Assembly (NCBI GenBank): GCA_017462505.1
Contig: JAFTQY010000090.1
Span: 1-15,654 of the forward strand
From: Clostridia bacterium
GTDB lineage: Bacteria > Bacillota_A > Clostridia > Christensenellales > Borkfalkiaceae
DNA length: 15,654 nt
Direction: 5' to 3'
Shown here: positions 1-6,646 of the stretch, one piece after another
Position numbering within the stretch: position 1 is the first letter of the stretch
How the letters are laid out: each line of letters begins with the position of its first letter
The notes under the pieces: model-generated
Databases searched by the model: none
What the model was told of the DNA's origin: nothing
The model's input: only the letters and a program-made list of their open reading frames with translations
Translations under genes and position numbers: made by a program

Positions 1-41
1 AGCCCTTCACGGCAGTTAAAGTTGAAAAAATCGAGCTCTAA
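1..41 (+). CDS. rplU: 50S ribosomal protein L21, C-terminal end only
   Basis: Only the last 12 codons and the TAA stop (39-41) are present, read from base 3; they encode PFTAVKVEKIEL. This resembles the C-terminus of L21, where a HRQPYT/PFT-like stretch is followed by a basic VKIEKI tail. L21 is a large-subunit protein that binds 23S rRNA. The call leans on context: rpmA (L27) begins 108 bp downstream on the same strand, and rplU is the standard upstream partner of rpmA. With so few residues the identity is an inference from tail plus synteny. Confidence 0.8.
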   Translation, partial: PFTAVKVEKIEL

Positions 42-70
42 TTTTTGAGAAAACGAAGAGATTTCAGCTT

Positions 71-98
71 TTGGCACAAGACTTCGCCCCTTTATAAA
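71..98 (+). promoter_or_regulatory. Possible internal promoter before rpmA
   Basis: TTGGCA (71-76), a 16-bp spacer and TATAAA (93-98) lie in the rplU-rpmA gap; a TATAAT also sits at 99-104 but has no well-spaced -35. rpmA may simply be cotranscribed with rplU, so this is tentative. Confidence 0.3.
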
Positions 99-149
99 TA
101 TAATGTAAAGCGCGGCGGCAAAAAATTTGATTTTTAAGGAGAAATAAAA

Positions 150-425
150 ATGATTTTTATCAGTTTATTCGCTCATAAAAAAGGTACCGGCTCTTCCCAC
201 AACGGTAGAGATAGCGAAGCGAAAAGACTTGGCGTGAAGCGTAGCGACGGCCAGGCTGTTCTCGCGGGCAATATCCTCGTTCGCCAGAGAGGCACGAAGA
301 TCCACCCCGGTACGAACGTTGGTATCGGTAAGGACGACACGCTTTTCGCGCTCGTTGACGGTATCGTTCGTTATGAAAGATTGGGCAAAGACAGAAAACA
401 GGCAAGCGTTTATCCCAACGCGTAA
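150..425 (+). CDS. rpmA: 50S ribosomal protein L27
   Basis: A 91-residue protein matching L27 along its full length, with the conserved [20 protein letters not shown] start of the mature chain, the [10 protein letters not shown] motif around residues 46-55 and the [10 protein letters not shown] segment at about 62-71. L27 reaches toward the peptidyl-transferase centre of the 50S subunit. The first eight residues (MIFISLFA) look like the Bacillota N-terminal extension, which in Staphylococcus and Bacillus ends in (F/L)FA and is removed by the cysteine protease Prp before L27 can function. Cleavage after Ala8 would expose HKKG. The start is supported by AAGGAG at 136-141, eight bases upstream. 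No prp gene lies between rplU and rpmA, which is unusual for the group. The gene ends about 20 bp before a strong terminator. Confidence 0.97.
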   Translation: MIFISLFAHKKGTGSSHNGRDSEAKRLGVKRSDGQAVLAGNILVRQRGTKIHPGTNVGIGKDDTLFALVDGIVRYERLGKDRKQASVYPNA

Positions 426-444
426 ATCCTAACGGATGGAATTT

Positions 445-482
445 AAACCCGACTTCCCTTTTGCGGAACTCGGGTTTTTCTT
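445..482 (+). terminator. Rho-independent terminator of rplU-rpmA
   Basis: Stem AAACCCGA (445-452) pairs with TCGGGTTT (470-477). An inner TTCC/GGAA pair (454-457 with 465-468) extends it, and T-rich sequence follows through about 484. Confidence 0.9.
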
Positions 483-525
483 TTGACAAAACGCCGTACT
501 TTCGACACGTATGGGGGTGTTTTGG

Positions 526-554
526 TTTACTTTTCGTAAAAAACAGAGTATAAT
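526..554 (+). promoter_or_regulatory. Promoter of the DMT transporter gene
   Basis: TTTACT (526-531), 17-bp spacer, TATAAT (549-554). The predicted transcription start falls at about 560, practically on the first ATG (561), which bears on the choice of start codon. Confidence 0.6.
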
Positions 555-560
555 AATAGT

Positions 561-1499
561 ATGGAAATGATTTCGGAACAGGAAAAACCGCATATTGAAA
601 AGGCGGAAAATATGAAAAAAGCGGAGCAAAAAGAGCAAAAGGCAAAAAAACCTTGGCTGGGCGTCGTGTATATCGTGATCTCGGCGTTTTGCTTTTCTCT
701 GATGAGCGTGTTTGTGCGAAAGGCGGGCGATTTGCCCACTTTTCAAAAGGCGTTTTTCCGAAACGCCGTCGCCGCCGTGGCAGGCTTTGTTTTGGTGGCG
801 AAGAGCGGCTCGTTTAAAATGCAAAAGGGCAGTTTTGTGCCCCTTTTGTTGCGTTCGATCGTCGGCACGGTGGGGATCATCGGGAATTTTTATGCGATCG
901 ATCGCATGAACATTTCGGACGCGTCCATTTTGAACAAGCTCGCCCCTTTCTTTTCGGTGATTTTTTCGATATGGATTTTGAAAGAAAAGGCGAGCGTGCT
1001 TGATCTGCTGTTTGTCGGGGTGGCGTTCAGCGGGGCGCTGTTCGTCGTCAAGCCGTCCTTTGACGTGTCGGAATTTTTCCCTGCGCTCGTCGGCGTTGTC
1101 GGCGGTTTGGGCGCGGGCATGGCGTACACGTTCGTGCGGTATCTATCAAACCACGGCGAACGGGGTCCGTATATCGTTTTTTTCTTCTCGGTATTTTCGT
1201 GCCTTGCGATCTTGCCTATCGTGATTATACAGTTTCAACCGATGACTTGGGAGCAGGTTACGTGGTTGTTGCTTGCGGGCTGTGCGGCAAGCGGAGCGCA
1301 ATTTTCGGTGACGGCGGCATACGCGCACGCGCCCGCGAAAGAGATTTCGGTATACGATTATTCGCAGGTTTTGTTTACGGCGGCATGGGGCTTGCTGTTC
1401 TTTGCGGAATTCCCCGATTATTTAAGTGTGATCGGGTACGTAATTATTATCGGCGCGGCGCTTGCAAAGTATTTTGTCGGGCGGTGTAAAAAGAGGTAA
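561..1499 (+). CDS. DMT-superfamily (EamA-type) membrane transporter
   Basis: A 312-residue integral membrane protein with about ten hydrophobic segments in two similar halves, the organisation of drug/metabolite transporters with paired EamA domains. Segments begin at WLGVVYIVISAFCFSLM (about 32-48). The family-like stretch ISDASILNKLAPFFSVIFSI (about 117-136) precedes the loop LKEK, a common position for a conserved Glu in EamA proteins. The substrate cannot be inferred; relatives export amino acids, nucleotides or other metabolites. Residues 1-30 form a very charged Lys/Glu-rich cytoplasmic tail. The start is uncertain: ATG 561 sits where transcription is predicted to begin and has no Shine-Dalgarno, so it would be leaderless, whereas Met18 (ATG 612) has AAGGCGG upstream and would still keep all membrane segments. 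It appears monocistronic, with its own promoter and terminator. Confidence 0.85.
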   Translation: MEMISEQEKPHIEKAENMKKAEQKEQKAKKPWLGVVYIVISAFCFSLMSVFVRKAGDLPTFQKAFFRNAVAAVAGFVLVAKSGSFKMQKGSFVPLLLRSIVGTVGIIGNFYAIDRMNISDASILNKLAPFFSVIFSIWILKEKASVLDLLFVGVAFSGALFVVKPSFDVSEFFPALVGVVGGLGAGMAYTFVRYLSNHGERGPYIVFFFSVFSCLAILPIVIIQFQPMTWEQVTWLLLAGCAASGAQFSVTAAYAHAPAKEISVYDYSQVLFTAAWGLLFFAEFPDYLSVIGYVIIIGAALAKYFVGRCKKR

Positions 1500-1508
1500 A
1501 TGGCACAG

Positions 1509-1570
1509 GACATATCTTGATGAAATGAAAAAAGCGACCTTTTTAGGTCGCTTTTTTAATGCCGTTTTTT
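1509..1570. repeat. 62-bp direct repeat, copy 1 (contains terminator)
   Basis: Starts GACATATCTT and ends CGTTTTTT. It matches 2948-3008 with only a few substitutions and one single-base indel. The two copies flank the lipoprotein gene in the same orientation, and each is followed within about 8 bp by a related G(G/A)GAT repeat arm. Confidence 0.9.
1528..1557. terminator. Bidirectional terminator after the transporter
   Basis: Six A, GCGACCT (1534-1540), TTTT loop, AGGTCGC (1545-1551), six T. The A-stem-T symmetry allows termination in both directions. The hairpin is identical to the one at 2966-2995. Confidence 0.93.
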
Positions 1571-1575
1571 GTTTT

Positions 1576-1690
1576 GGGATACGCTCCATTCGCTTGCGCT
1601 CGGTCGGTATGACACTTGGTCGATGAGTCGCCCAAACCGACACGGGGAAATTATCCACACGAAGAGAAAGGGAAAGTCTTGCCAAAAAAG
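1576..1690. repeat. Dispersed intergenic repeat, copy R1 (diverged)
   Basis: Left arm 1576-1612 runs from GGGAT to ATGACA. Then comes GGTCGATGAGTCGCCCAAAC (1618-1637), the opening of the ~84-bp element also seen near 13580 and 13721. The 3' half (CACACG then GGGAAAGTCTTGCC) is diverged and lacks the full terminal hairpin. It ends just before the lipoprotein promoter. Within it, 1651-1659 reads TTATCCACA, a consensus DnaA box, probably by chance. Confidence 0.7.
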
Positions 1691-1697
1691 ATACTAC

Positions 1698-1726
1698 TTG
1701 ACATTTCTTTTGGAAAGTGATATAAT
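1698..1726 (+). promoter_or_regulatory. Consensus sigma-A promoter of the lipoprotein gene
   Basis: Perfect TTGACA (1698-1703), 17-bp spacer, perfect TATAAT (1721-1726). Transcription should start near 1733, leaving a short leader that holds AAGGAG at 1743-1748. Confidence 0.92.
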
Positions 1727-1754
1727 AATAAAAATATTATTTAAGGAGCTTTCT

Positions 1755-2927
1755 ATGAAAAGATTTTTCAAGTTTTTAACGGGCGCGCTTTTGTGCTTGA
1801 CCTGTGTATTTGCGATCGCGGGTTGCGGCGGAAGCGGCGGAAGTGGTGGCGGTAACACCGCAATAACCGAAGAGGAATGGTCGTCCTCGATTAACGATAC
1901 GGGTTTTGTTGTTGAAACGGGTGGGTATACCGCATTAAGAGTAGACGAAAATTCTTATGAAACATATAAGGTGTCCGCAGGAAGCGCTTATTTAGAAAAA
2001 ACCTATCTTAACGGGGTATATGAAGCGGTAAAAGAAGGCGGCGAATGGCAGCCGTTGCAGCCCATTGACCAGACGGCGTATCAATATAACGTGCAGGGTA
2101 TTAAGGGCGTGATTGATTTTGTAAAAAACAACCGTGACGCTTTTACGTATAGCGATTCTAAATATACAATGGACTTGGAAAGCGGTAGTTTGGAAACCGA
2201 AATCGAAATCATCAAAGGTGTTTTAAGCGCGCCAAACTTTTCCCCTATTCGTTTAGAAGTGGAAAAGAGAGCCTTTACAACAAAAAATCAAGAAAAAAAC
2301 TATATAGTAATTACTATGGTTAGCGAAAAGGGCGGACCAACGAACGTAGTGATAACTCTGCAAAGCCCGATTTTGCAATATGAGTTTGACGTGGAAAAGA
2401 AGAACAGACTCACGAATTTTGTCATTAAAGGCGGTCCGAGCAGAGACGACATAGATTATCTTGAAGCCTATTTCACGCAGGACGGATTTAGAATTTATAG
2501 CCCCAACAATCCCGACCCGTTGCGTAGGGACGCGTATCTTCGCTACGATTCGGCGCAGGATAAATATTATACGTACAGACAAGACGCGCAGGGCGTTTGG
2601 TCTGTGGAAGAAACTACCCGCTCCATATACGAAAACACGAAAAACGAAACCTTTAATCTGTATTTAGGCAACTTTTTAGAGCAAAGCGAGTATCTCGTTT
2701 GTGATTATAACAGCGGGCGCTGTTATAACCGTGAAATCATAACGAAAACAAATGCAATGGGTACGTGGAGCTATTTTAATATTGAAATCGTAATTAGCAA
2801 CACGTTTAGCCTTGGCAACGGTGCAACGTGGAATATGCAGCTTACACAAGGACAGGCACAATCCCTCGTTTATAATATTGCCCTTGAAGTCGGGTCGGTG
2901 GTATTAACATATCCCCAAGTAGCATAG
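1755..2927 (+). CDS. Secreted lipoprotein of unknown function
   Basis: 390 residues starting at the ATG seven bases after AAGGAG; the frame stays open upstream to 1569, but that part runs through repeat DNA and the promoter, so it is not coding. Residues 1-24 form a lipoprotein signal: basic MKRFFK, a hydrophobic core, then lipobox I21-A22-G23-C24. Cys24 should be acylated by Lgt and the signal cut by LspA, anchoring the protein to the outer face of the membrane. A Gly/Ser linker follows (about 25-33), then about 355 residues of alternating polar and hydrophobic sequence rich in Tyr, Thr and Val, suggesting mostly beta structure. Two cysteines (316 and 324) could form a disulfide. I recognise no domain. 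The gene looks more AT-rich in codon choice (TTA, AGA, ATA) than its neighbours and is bracketed by repeats, so it may be a later insertion. Confidence 0.85.
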   Translation: MKRFFKFLTGALLCLTCVFAIAGCGGSGGSGGGNTAITEEEWSSSINDTGFVVETGGYTALRVDENSYETYKVSAGSAYLEKTYLNGVYEAVKEGGEWQPLQPIDQTAYQYNVQGIKGVIDFVKNNRDAFTYSDSKYTMDLESGSLETEIEIIKGVLSAPNFSPIRLEVEKRAFTTKNQEKNYIVITMVSEKGGPTNVVITLQSPILQYEFDVEKKNRLTNFVIKGGPSRDDIDYLEAYFTQDGFRIYSPNNPDPLRRDAYLRYDSAQDKYYTYRQDAQGVWSVEETTRSIYENTKNETFNLYLGNFLEQSEYLVCDYNSGRCYNREIITKTNAMGTWSYFNIEIVISNTFSLGNGATWNMQLTQGQAQSLVYNIALEVGSVVLTYPQVA

Positions 2928-2947
2928 AAAAAAACAAAAACCCCATA

Positions 2948-3008
2948 GACATATCTTAACGAAACAAAAAAGCGACCTTTTTAGGTCGCTTTTTTAATGT
3001 CGTTTTTT
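2948..3008. repeat. 62-bp direct repeat, copy 2 (contains terminator)
   Basis: Second copy of the 1509-1570 sequence, one base shorter, located about 20 bp after the lipoprotein stop. As at copy 1, a GAGAT repeat arm follows at once (3013). Confidence 0.9.
2966..2995. terminator. Bidirectional terminator between lipoprotein gene and clpX
   Basis: Six A, GCGACCT (2972-2978), TTTT loop, AGGTCGC (2983-2989), six T. The flanking genes converge here, so it can serve both the lipoprotein transcript (plus) and the tig-clpP-clpX transcript (minus). Confidence 0.93.
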
Positions 3009-3012
3009 ATAT

Positions 3013-3080
3013 GAGATTGCCACACTTCGTTCGCAATGACAAAGAGCGGCAAGGGAAAGACTGGCTGCAAGATCATCTCA
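3013..3080. repeat. Dispersed intergenic repeat, copy R2 (shortened)
   Basis: 3013-3040 is a 28-bp arm (GAGATTGCC to GCAATGAC) that is the reverse complement of 13664-13691 with two mismatches. It is followed by AAGGGAAAGACTGGCTGC and AAGATCATCT, the tail of the ~84-bp element, while the middle (GGTCGAT to CACACG) is absent. It ends four bases before the clpX stop codon. Confidence 0.8.
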
Positions 3081-3084
3081 CCGC

Positions 3085-4326
3085 TTAGGCGGGTTGTTTG
3101 TAAACCAAACGCGGGGTCGCGCCGTCCGTCAAACACTCTTTCGTGATCACCACTTCTTCCACGTTATCCTCGGACGGGATCTTATACATAACCTCCGTCA
3201 TCACGTTTTCAATAATCGTACGCAAGCCGCGCGCGCCCGTCTTTAACCGAATCGCCGTTTGCGCGATCTCGCGTACCGCGTCGTCTTCCACCGTCAACTT
3301 CACGCCGTCATAGCCCACCAGCTTTTGATACTGCTTGATGATCGCGTTCTTCGGCTCGGTCAATATCTTCACCAAAGCCGTTTCGTCCAACGGGTCGAGA
3401 TTAACGACGATAGGAATACGCCCAACGAACTCGGGGATCAAGCCGAATTTCGTCAGATCCTGCGGTTTTACGTCGTCCAAAACGGAATAGTCCGCCTCGT
3501 TTGCGCCCAAACGCACTTTGCCGCCAAAGCCCAGCGTCGTGTCGTCCTTTCTGGACGAAACGATCTTATCCAAGCCCACGAACGCGCCGCCGCAAATGAA
3601 CAAAATATTCGTCGTGTCGATGCGCAAACATTCCTGGTTGGGGTGCTTTCTGCCGCCCTGCGGGGGAACGTTCGCCGTCGTGCTCTCGATAATTTTGAGC
3701 AGCGCCTGCTGTACGCCCTCGCCCGAAACGTCGCGGGTGATCGATACGTTTTCGCTCTTTCTTGCGATTTTGTCGATCTCGTCGATATAAATGATGCCGC
3801 GCTGTGCCCGTTCGATATCAAAATCGGCGTTCTGAATAAGTTTTAACAGGATATTTTCCACGTCCTCGCCAACGTATCCCGCCTCGGTGAGCGTCGTTGC
3901 GTCGCTGGTGGCGAACGGAACGTTCAAAACCTTGGCAAGCGTCCGCGCGAGCAACGTTTTACCGCTACCCGTCGGGCCGAGCAACAGCACGTTGCTCTTT
4001 TCGATTTCCACGCCGTCGTCGTCCTTTTTCTTTGCCTTGACCGTCGCGTTGATACGCTTGTAATGGTTATACACGGCAACGGACAAAACGCGTTTCGCCT
4101 TGTCCTGACCGACGATATATTTATCAAGCTCCGCCTTGATTTCGGCGGGCTTTTTGAGGGGGACTTCCTCGGTGGGTTTGTCGTCCGTTTCCCACTCGTC
4201 CACCATGGATTTGCAAATGTCAATGCACTCGTCGCAGATGCACGCGCCGTCGGGGCCCGTGATCAAACGACGGGTCTCTTCTTTCGGTTTTCCGCAAAAA
4301 GAACAATGCTGATTTTTATTCGCCAT
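3085..4326 (-). CDS. clpX: ATP-dependent Clp protease, unfoldase subunit ClpX
   Basis: A 413-residue AAA+ unfoldase of normal length. The N-terminal zinc-binding domain has C8-x2-C11 and C31-x2-C34. Walker A is GPTGSGKT (117-124), the pore loop GYVG (150-153) and Walker B IIYIDEID (178-185). The RKH substrate loop is at 226-228, the ClpP-docking loop LGF at 265-267 (the IGF position), the arginine finger probably R303 in EFVGRIP, and sensor 2 GARGLR at 364-369. It unfolds tagged substrates and feeds them to ClpP in the cytosol. It lies 49 bp after clpP and is probably cotranscribed with tig and clpP. The Shine-Dalgarno is a rather distant GGAG (4340-4343, 13 bases before the start), so translation may be modest. 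All key residues are present. Confidence 0.98.
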   Translation of the reverse strand: MANKNQHCSFCGKPKEETRRLITGPDGACICDECIDICKSMVDEWETDDKPTEEVPLKKPAEIKAELDKYIVGQDKAKRVLSVAVYNHYKRINATVKAKKKDDDGVEIEKSNVLLLGPTGSGKTLLARTLAKVLNVPFATSDATTLTEAGYVGEDVENILLKLIQNADFDIERAQRGIIYIDEIDKIARKSENVSITRDVSGEGVQQALLKIIESTTANVPPQGGRKHPNQECLRIDTTNILFICGGAFVGLDKIVSSRKDDTTLGFGGKVRLGANEADYSVLDDVKPQDLTKFGLIPEFVGRIPIVVNLDPLDETALVKILTEPKNAIIKQYQKLVGYDGVKLTVEDDAVREIAQTAIRLKTGARGLRTIIENVMTEVMYKIPSEDNVEEVVITKECLTDGATPRLVYKQPA

Positions 4327-4375
4327 AAATATTGTACTACTCCAAAAAATATTTGCCGTTCTGTCGCCGAAAAAA

Positions 4376-4966
4376 TTATCTTCTGACGAACACGCGGTCG
4401 ATCAACCCGTAACGCAACGCCTCGTCCGCGGACATGTAGTTGTCACGGTCGGTATCTCTTTCGATCGTCGCGATATCCTTGCCCGTGTTTTCGGACAAAA
4501 TGCGGTTGAGCTTTGCTTTCGTGCGCAAAATATGCTCCGCCTGAATTTTAATATCGCTCGCCTGACCCTGCGCGCCGCCAAGGGGTTGATGGATCATGAT
4601 CTCGGAATTAGGCAGGGCGTAACGCTTGCCGCGCGCGCCGCTCGAAAGCAGGAACGCGCCCATCGACGCCGCCAAGCCGATACAGATCGTGGACACGTCG
4701 CACTTGATATAATTCATCGTGTCGTAGATCGCCATACCCGCCGACACCGAGCCGCCGGGGGAGTTGATATACAAGCTGATATCTTTCGTGGAATCCTTCC
4801 CTTCCAAATAGATAAGCTGCGCTACCACCGTGTTGGCAAGCGCGTCGTTGATCTCGCCGCTCAAAAAGATGATGCGATCGTCCAGCAAGCGGGAGTACAG
4901 ATCGTACGTGCGCTCACCCGAAGAGGTGCGTTCTACTACGTAGGGAACTAAAACGTTTTTTTCCAT
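4376..4966 (-). CDS. clpP: ATP-dependent Clp protease, proteolytic subunit ClpP
   Basis: A 196-residue serine peptidase of family S14. The catalytic triad is Ser101 in GLAASMGA, His126 in MIHQPLGG and Asp175 in DTDRDNY. The oxyanion-loop sequence [11 protein letters not shown] is at 68-78. ClpP forms a double heptameric ring that degrades proteins delivered by ClpX or, where present, other Clp ATPases; a short N-terminal propeptide is probably self-cleaved. AAAGGA just upstream of ATG 4966 supports the start. It lies between tig and clpX on the same strand, the order conserved in many bacteria. It follows tig by 138 bp, a gap holding a long hairpin that could separate its expression from tig. 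Confidence 0.98.
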   Translation of the reverse strand: MEKNVLVPYVVERTSSGERTYDLYSRLLDDRIIFLSGEINDALANTVVAQLIYLEGKDSTKDISLYINSPGGSVSAGMAIYDTMNYIKCDVSTICIGLAASMGAFLLSSGARGKRYALPNSEIMIHQPLGGAQGQASDIKIQAEHILRTKAKLNRILSENTGKDIATIERDTDRDNYMSADEALRYGLIDRVFVRR

Positions 4967-5044
4967 AGCCGTTTCCTTTATTATTTTCGCCCGAATGCGT
5001 TCGTTGCGACACGTATGGGGGCAAAATCGATTTTTAATGTGTTT

Positions 5045-5068
5045 GGGCGACCTGTTTTAAGGTCGCCC
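5045..5068. other. Intercistronic hairpin between tig and clpP
   Basis: GGGCGACCT (5045-5053) pairs with AGGTCGCCC (5060-5068) over a 6-nt loop. In the tig-to-clpP direction no T-run follows, so it is not a normal terminator for that transcript; on the plus strand TTTTGTTTTTT follows, but no plus-strand gene is nearby. It may be a pause, processing or stability element. Its arm shares GCGACCT/AGGTCGC with the terminators at 1528 and 2966. Confidence 0.6.
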
Positions 5069-5104
5069 CGAGGTTTTGTTTTTTAATTGAAATTGCCGCG
5101 AAAA

Positions 5105-6403
5105 TTATTCTTCCACGTACATTTCGTTGCTTTCTTTAAGCATGTCGAACAATTTCGTGATGATGATATCGTTGCGGATATAATCGAACTGACGGGGGTC
5201 CATGTTCTTCTTGTATTCTTCCGCCGTCTTGTTTACGGAAGCAGCCTGTTCAGCCACTTTTGCGTCAACCTCTTCTTCCGTCGCCTCGATCTTTTCGTCC
5301 TTGATAAGCTGGGAAATGATCAGCTGGCTCTTCACGTTCTTTTCAGCCTGCTCTACGTAGTTCTTTCTGAAATCTGCGTTCGTGATCTTTAAGAAATCAA
5401 GATAGTCCTGCAATTTCAAGCCCTGATACATAAGCTGATATTCAAATTTTTGCACCAAGCCGTCGATCTCTCTTTCGATCATCGCCTGGGGAATTTCCAC
5501 CTCTGCGTTCGCCGCGATCGCGTCCAGAATGCTGTTTTCCGTCTGGTCGTTCGCTCTGCGGTCCGCCTGCGCCTGCAAACGTTCCTTCGTCTTTGCCTTA
5601 TAATCGGCTACCGTTTCGCTGCCCGTTGCCTCTTTGATAAATTCGTCCGTGAGCTCGGGAAGTTCCTTGCCCTGAATTTTGTTCAAGGTAACCGCGAACA
5701 CAGCGGGCTTGCCTTTGAGCGCTTCCGCCTGATAGTTTTCGGGGAAGGTAACGTTGACGTCTTTTTTCTCGCCGATATTCATACCAACGACCTGATCTTC
5801 AAAGCCGGGAATGAACTGACCGCTGCCAAGGGTAAGGTCGAAACCTTCCGCCTCGCCGCCGTCGAACTTCACGCCGTCCACCGTGCCAACGAAGTCGATA
5901 TTGACGATATCGCCGTTTTGCGCCGCTCTGTCGGTAACTTCGACCTTGCGAGCGTTTCTGTCCTGCACGCGAGCAACCTCAGCGTCCACTTCTTCGTCCT
6001 TAACAGTATATTCAAATTTCTGGATTTTCATACCCTTGTAGTTGGAAATTTTTACTTCGGGCTTTACGGGAGCGACCGCAACGAGGGTAACGCCTTCGTC
6101 GTCGAGCTTTTCCACCGTAACTTCGGGATCGCCGACAACGGTGTATTTATCCGCCGCTTTCGCAACGACGGTGGGATAGTTTTCCGCGAACATGGTGTTG
6201 AGCGCTTCGTCGTAGAATACGCCCTTGCCGTAAACGTTTTTGATTACGTTTTTGGGCGCTTTGCCCTTACGGAAACCGTTGATAGCAAATCTTGCTCTGG
6301 TTTTGAGGTAAGCGTTTTGCTGTGCCGCTTTCCATTCTTCTGCGTCAAACTTGATGGTAAATTTTACCGTGCTTTTTTCTGCCGCTTTGCTAGTGTACTT
6401 CAT
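5105..6403 (-). CDS. tig: Trigger factor, ribosome-associated chaperone and prolyl isomerase
   Basis: A 432-residue protein with the three usual parts. The N-terminal ribosome-binding domain carries the L23-docking signature GFRKGKAP (43-50). An FKBP-type peptidyl-prolyl isomerase domain spans about 160-245 (GDIVNIDFVGTVDG, then LTLGSGQFIPGFEDQVVG). A helical C-terminal chaperone domain spans about 250-432. It binds nascent chains at the tunnel exit. The start is supported by AGGAG at 6415-6419, 11 bases upstream. It is first in the tig-clpP-clpX cluster, coupling folding of new proteins with their disposal, and is divergent from rqcH across a 243-bp region that holds both promoters. Confidence 0.97.
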   Translation of the reverse strand: MKYTSKAAEKSTVKFTIKFDAEEWKAAQQNAYLKTRARFAINGFRKGKAPKNVIKNVYGKGVFYDEALNTMFAENYPTVVAKAADKYTVVGDPEVTVEKLDDEGVTLVAVAPVKPEVKISNYKGMKIQKFEYTVKDEEVDAEVARVQDRNARKVEVTDRAAQNGDIVNIDFVGTVDGVKFDGGEAEGFDLTLGSGQFIPGFEDQVVGMNIGEKKDVNVTFPENYQAEALKGKPAVFAVTLNKIQGKELPELTDEFIKEATGSETVADYKAKTKERLQAQADRRANDQTENSILDAIAANAEVEIPQAMIEREIDGLVQKFEYQLMYQGLKLQDYLDFLKITNADFRKNYVEQAEKNVKSQLIISQLIKDEKIEATEEEVDAKVAEQAASVNKTAEEYKKNMDPRQFDYIRNDIIITKLFDMLKESNEMYVEE

Positions 6404-6506
6404 AATTGAAAATTCTCCTGCATCTACTTGATGTTTTATTTTTTTATTTTTGCGGAGCGAAAGGGTCGCCGTGCGGTTTTTTGCCGCGATTTTCGCACCG
6501 ACATAT

Positions 6507-6535
6507 ATTTTAGCACATTTAAAAAAGAAAATAAA
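6507..6535 (-). promoter_or_regulatory. Probable tig promoter
   Basis: On the minus strand TTTATT (complement of 6530-6535), 17-bp spacer, TAAAAT (complement of 6507-6512). The -35 is weak. The leader would be about 95 nt. Confidence 0.45.
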
Positions 6536-6565
6536 GCGTTTTTTGCGTATTTTCCGCCGTTTTTA

Positions 6566-6594
6566 TTTACAATTTCAAAATTTTGGGGTATAAT
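6566..6594 (+). promoter_or_regulatory. Promoter of rqcH
   Basis: TTTACA (6566-6571), 17-bp spacer, TATAAT (6589-6594). Transcription should start near 6601, about 46 nt before the start codon. Confidence 0.88.
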
Positions 6595-6646
6595 TGTTAA
6601 TAGCTCCGCTTAAAAGCGGGCGAAGTTTTTAAAGGAGGTCCGCCCT

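Noticed and set aside
1569..1754. N-terminal extension of the lipoprotein
   Set aside because: The segment covers repeat R1 and a perfect promoter. The signal peptide and ribosome-binding site place the start at 1755.
5045..5080. Plus-strand terminator in the tig-clpP gap
   Set aside because: The hairpin plus T-run has terminator form on the plus strand, but no plus-strand gene precedes it, so it is listed as an unassigned hairpin.
5450..6409. 319-codon open frame on the plus strand
   Set aside because: It is antisense to tig and has no promoter, ribosome-binding site or recognisable motif.
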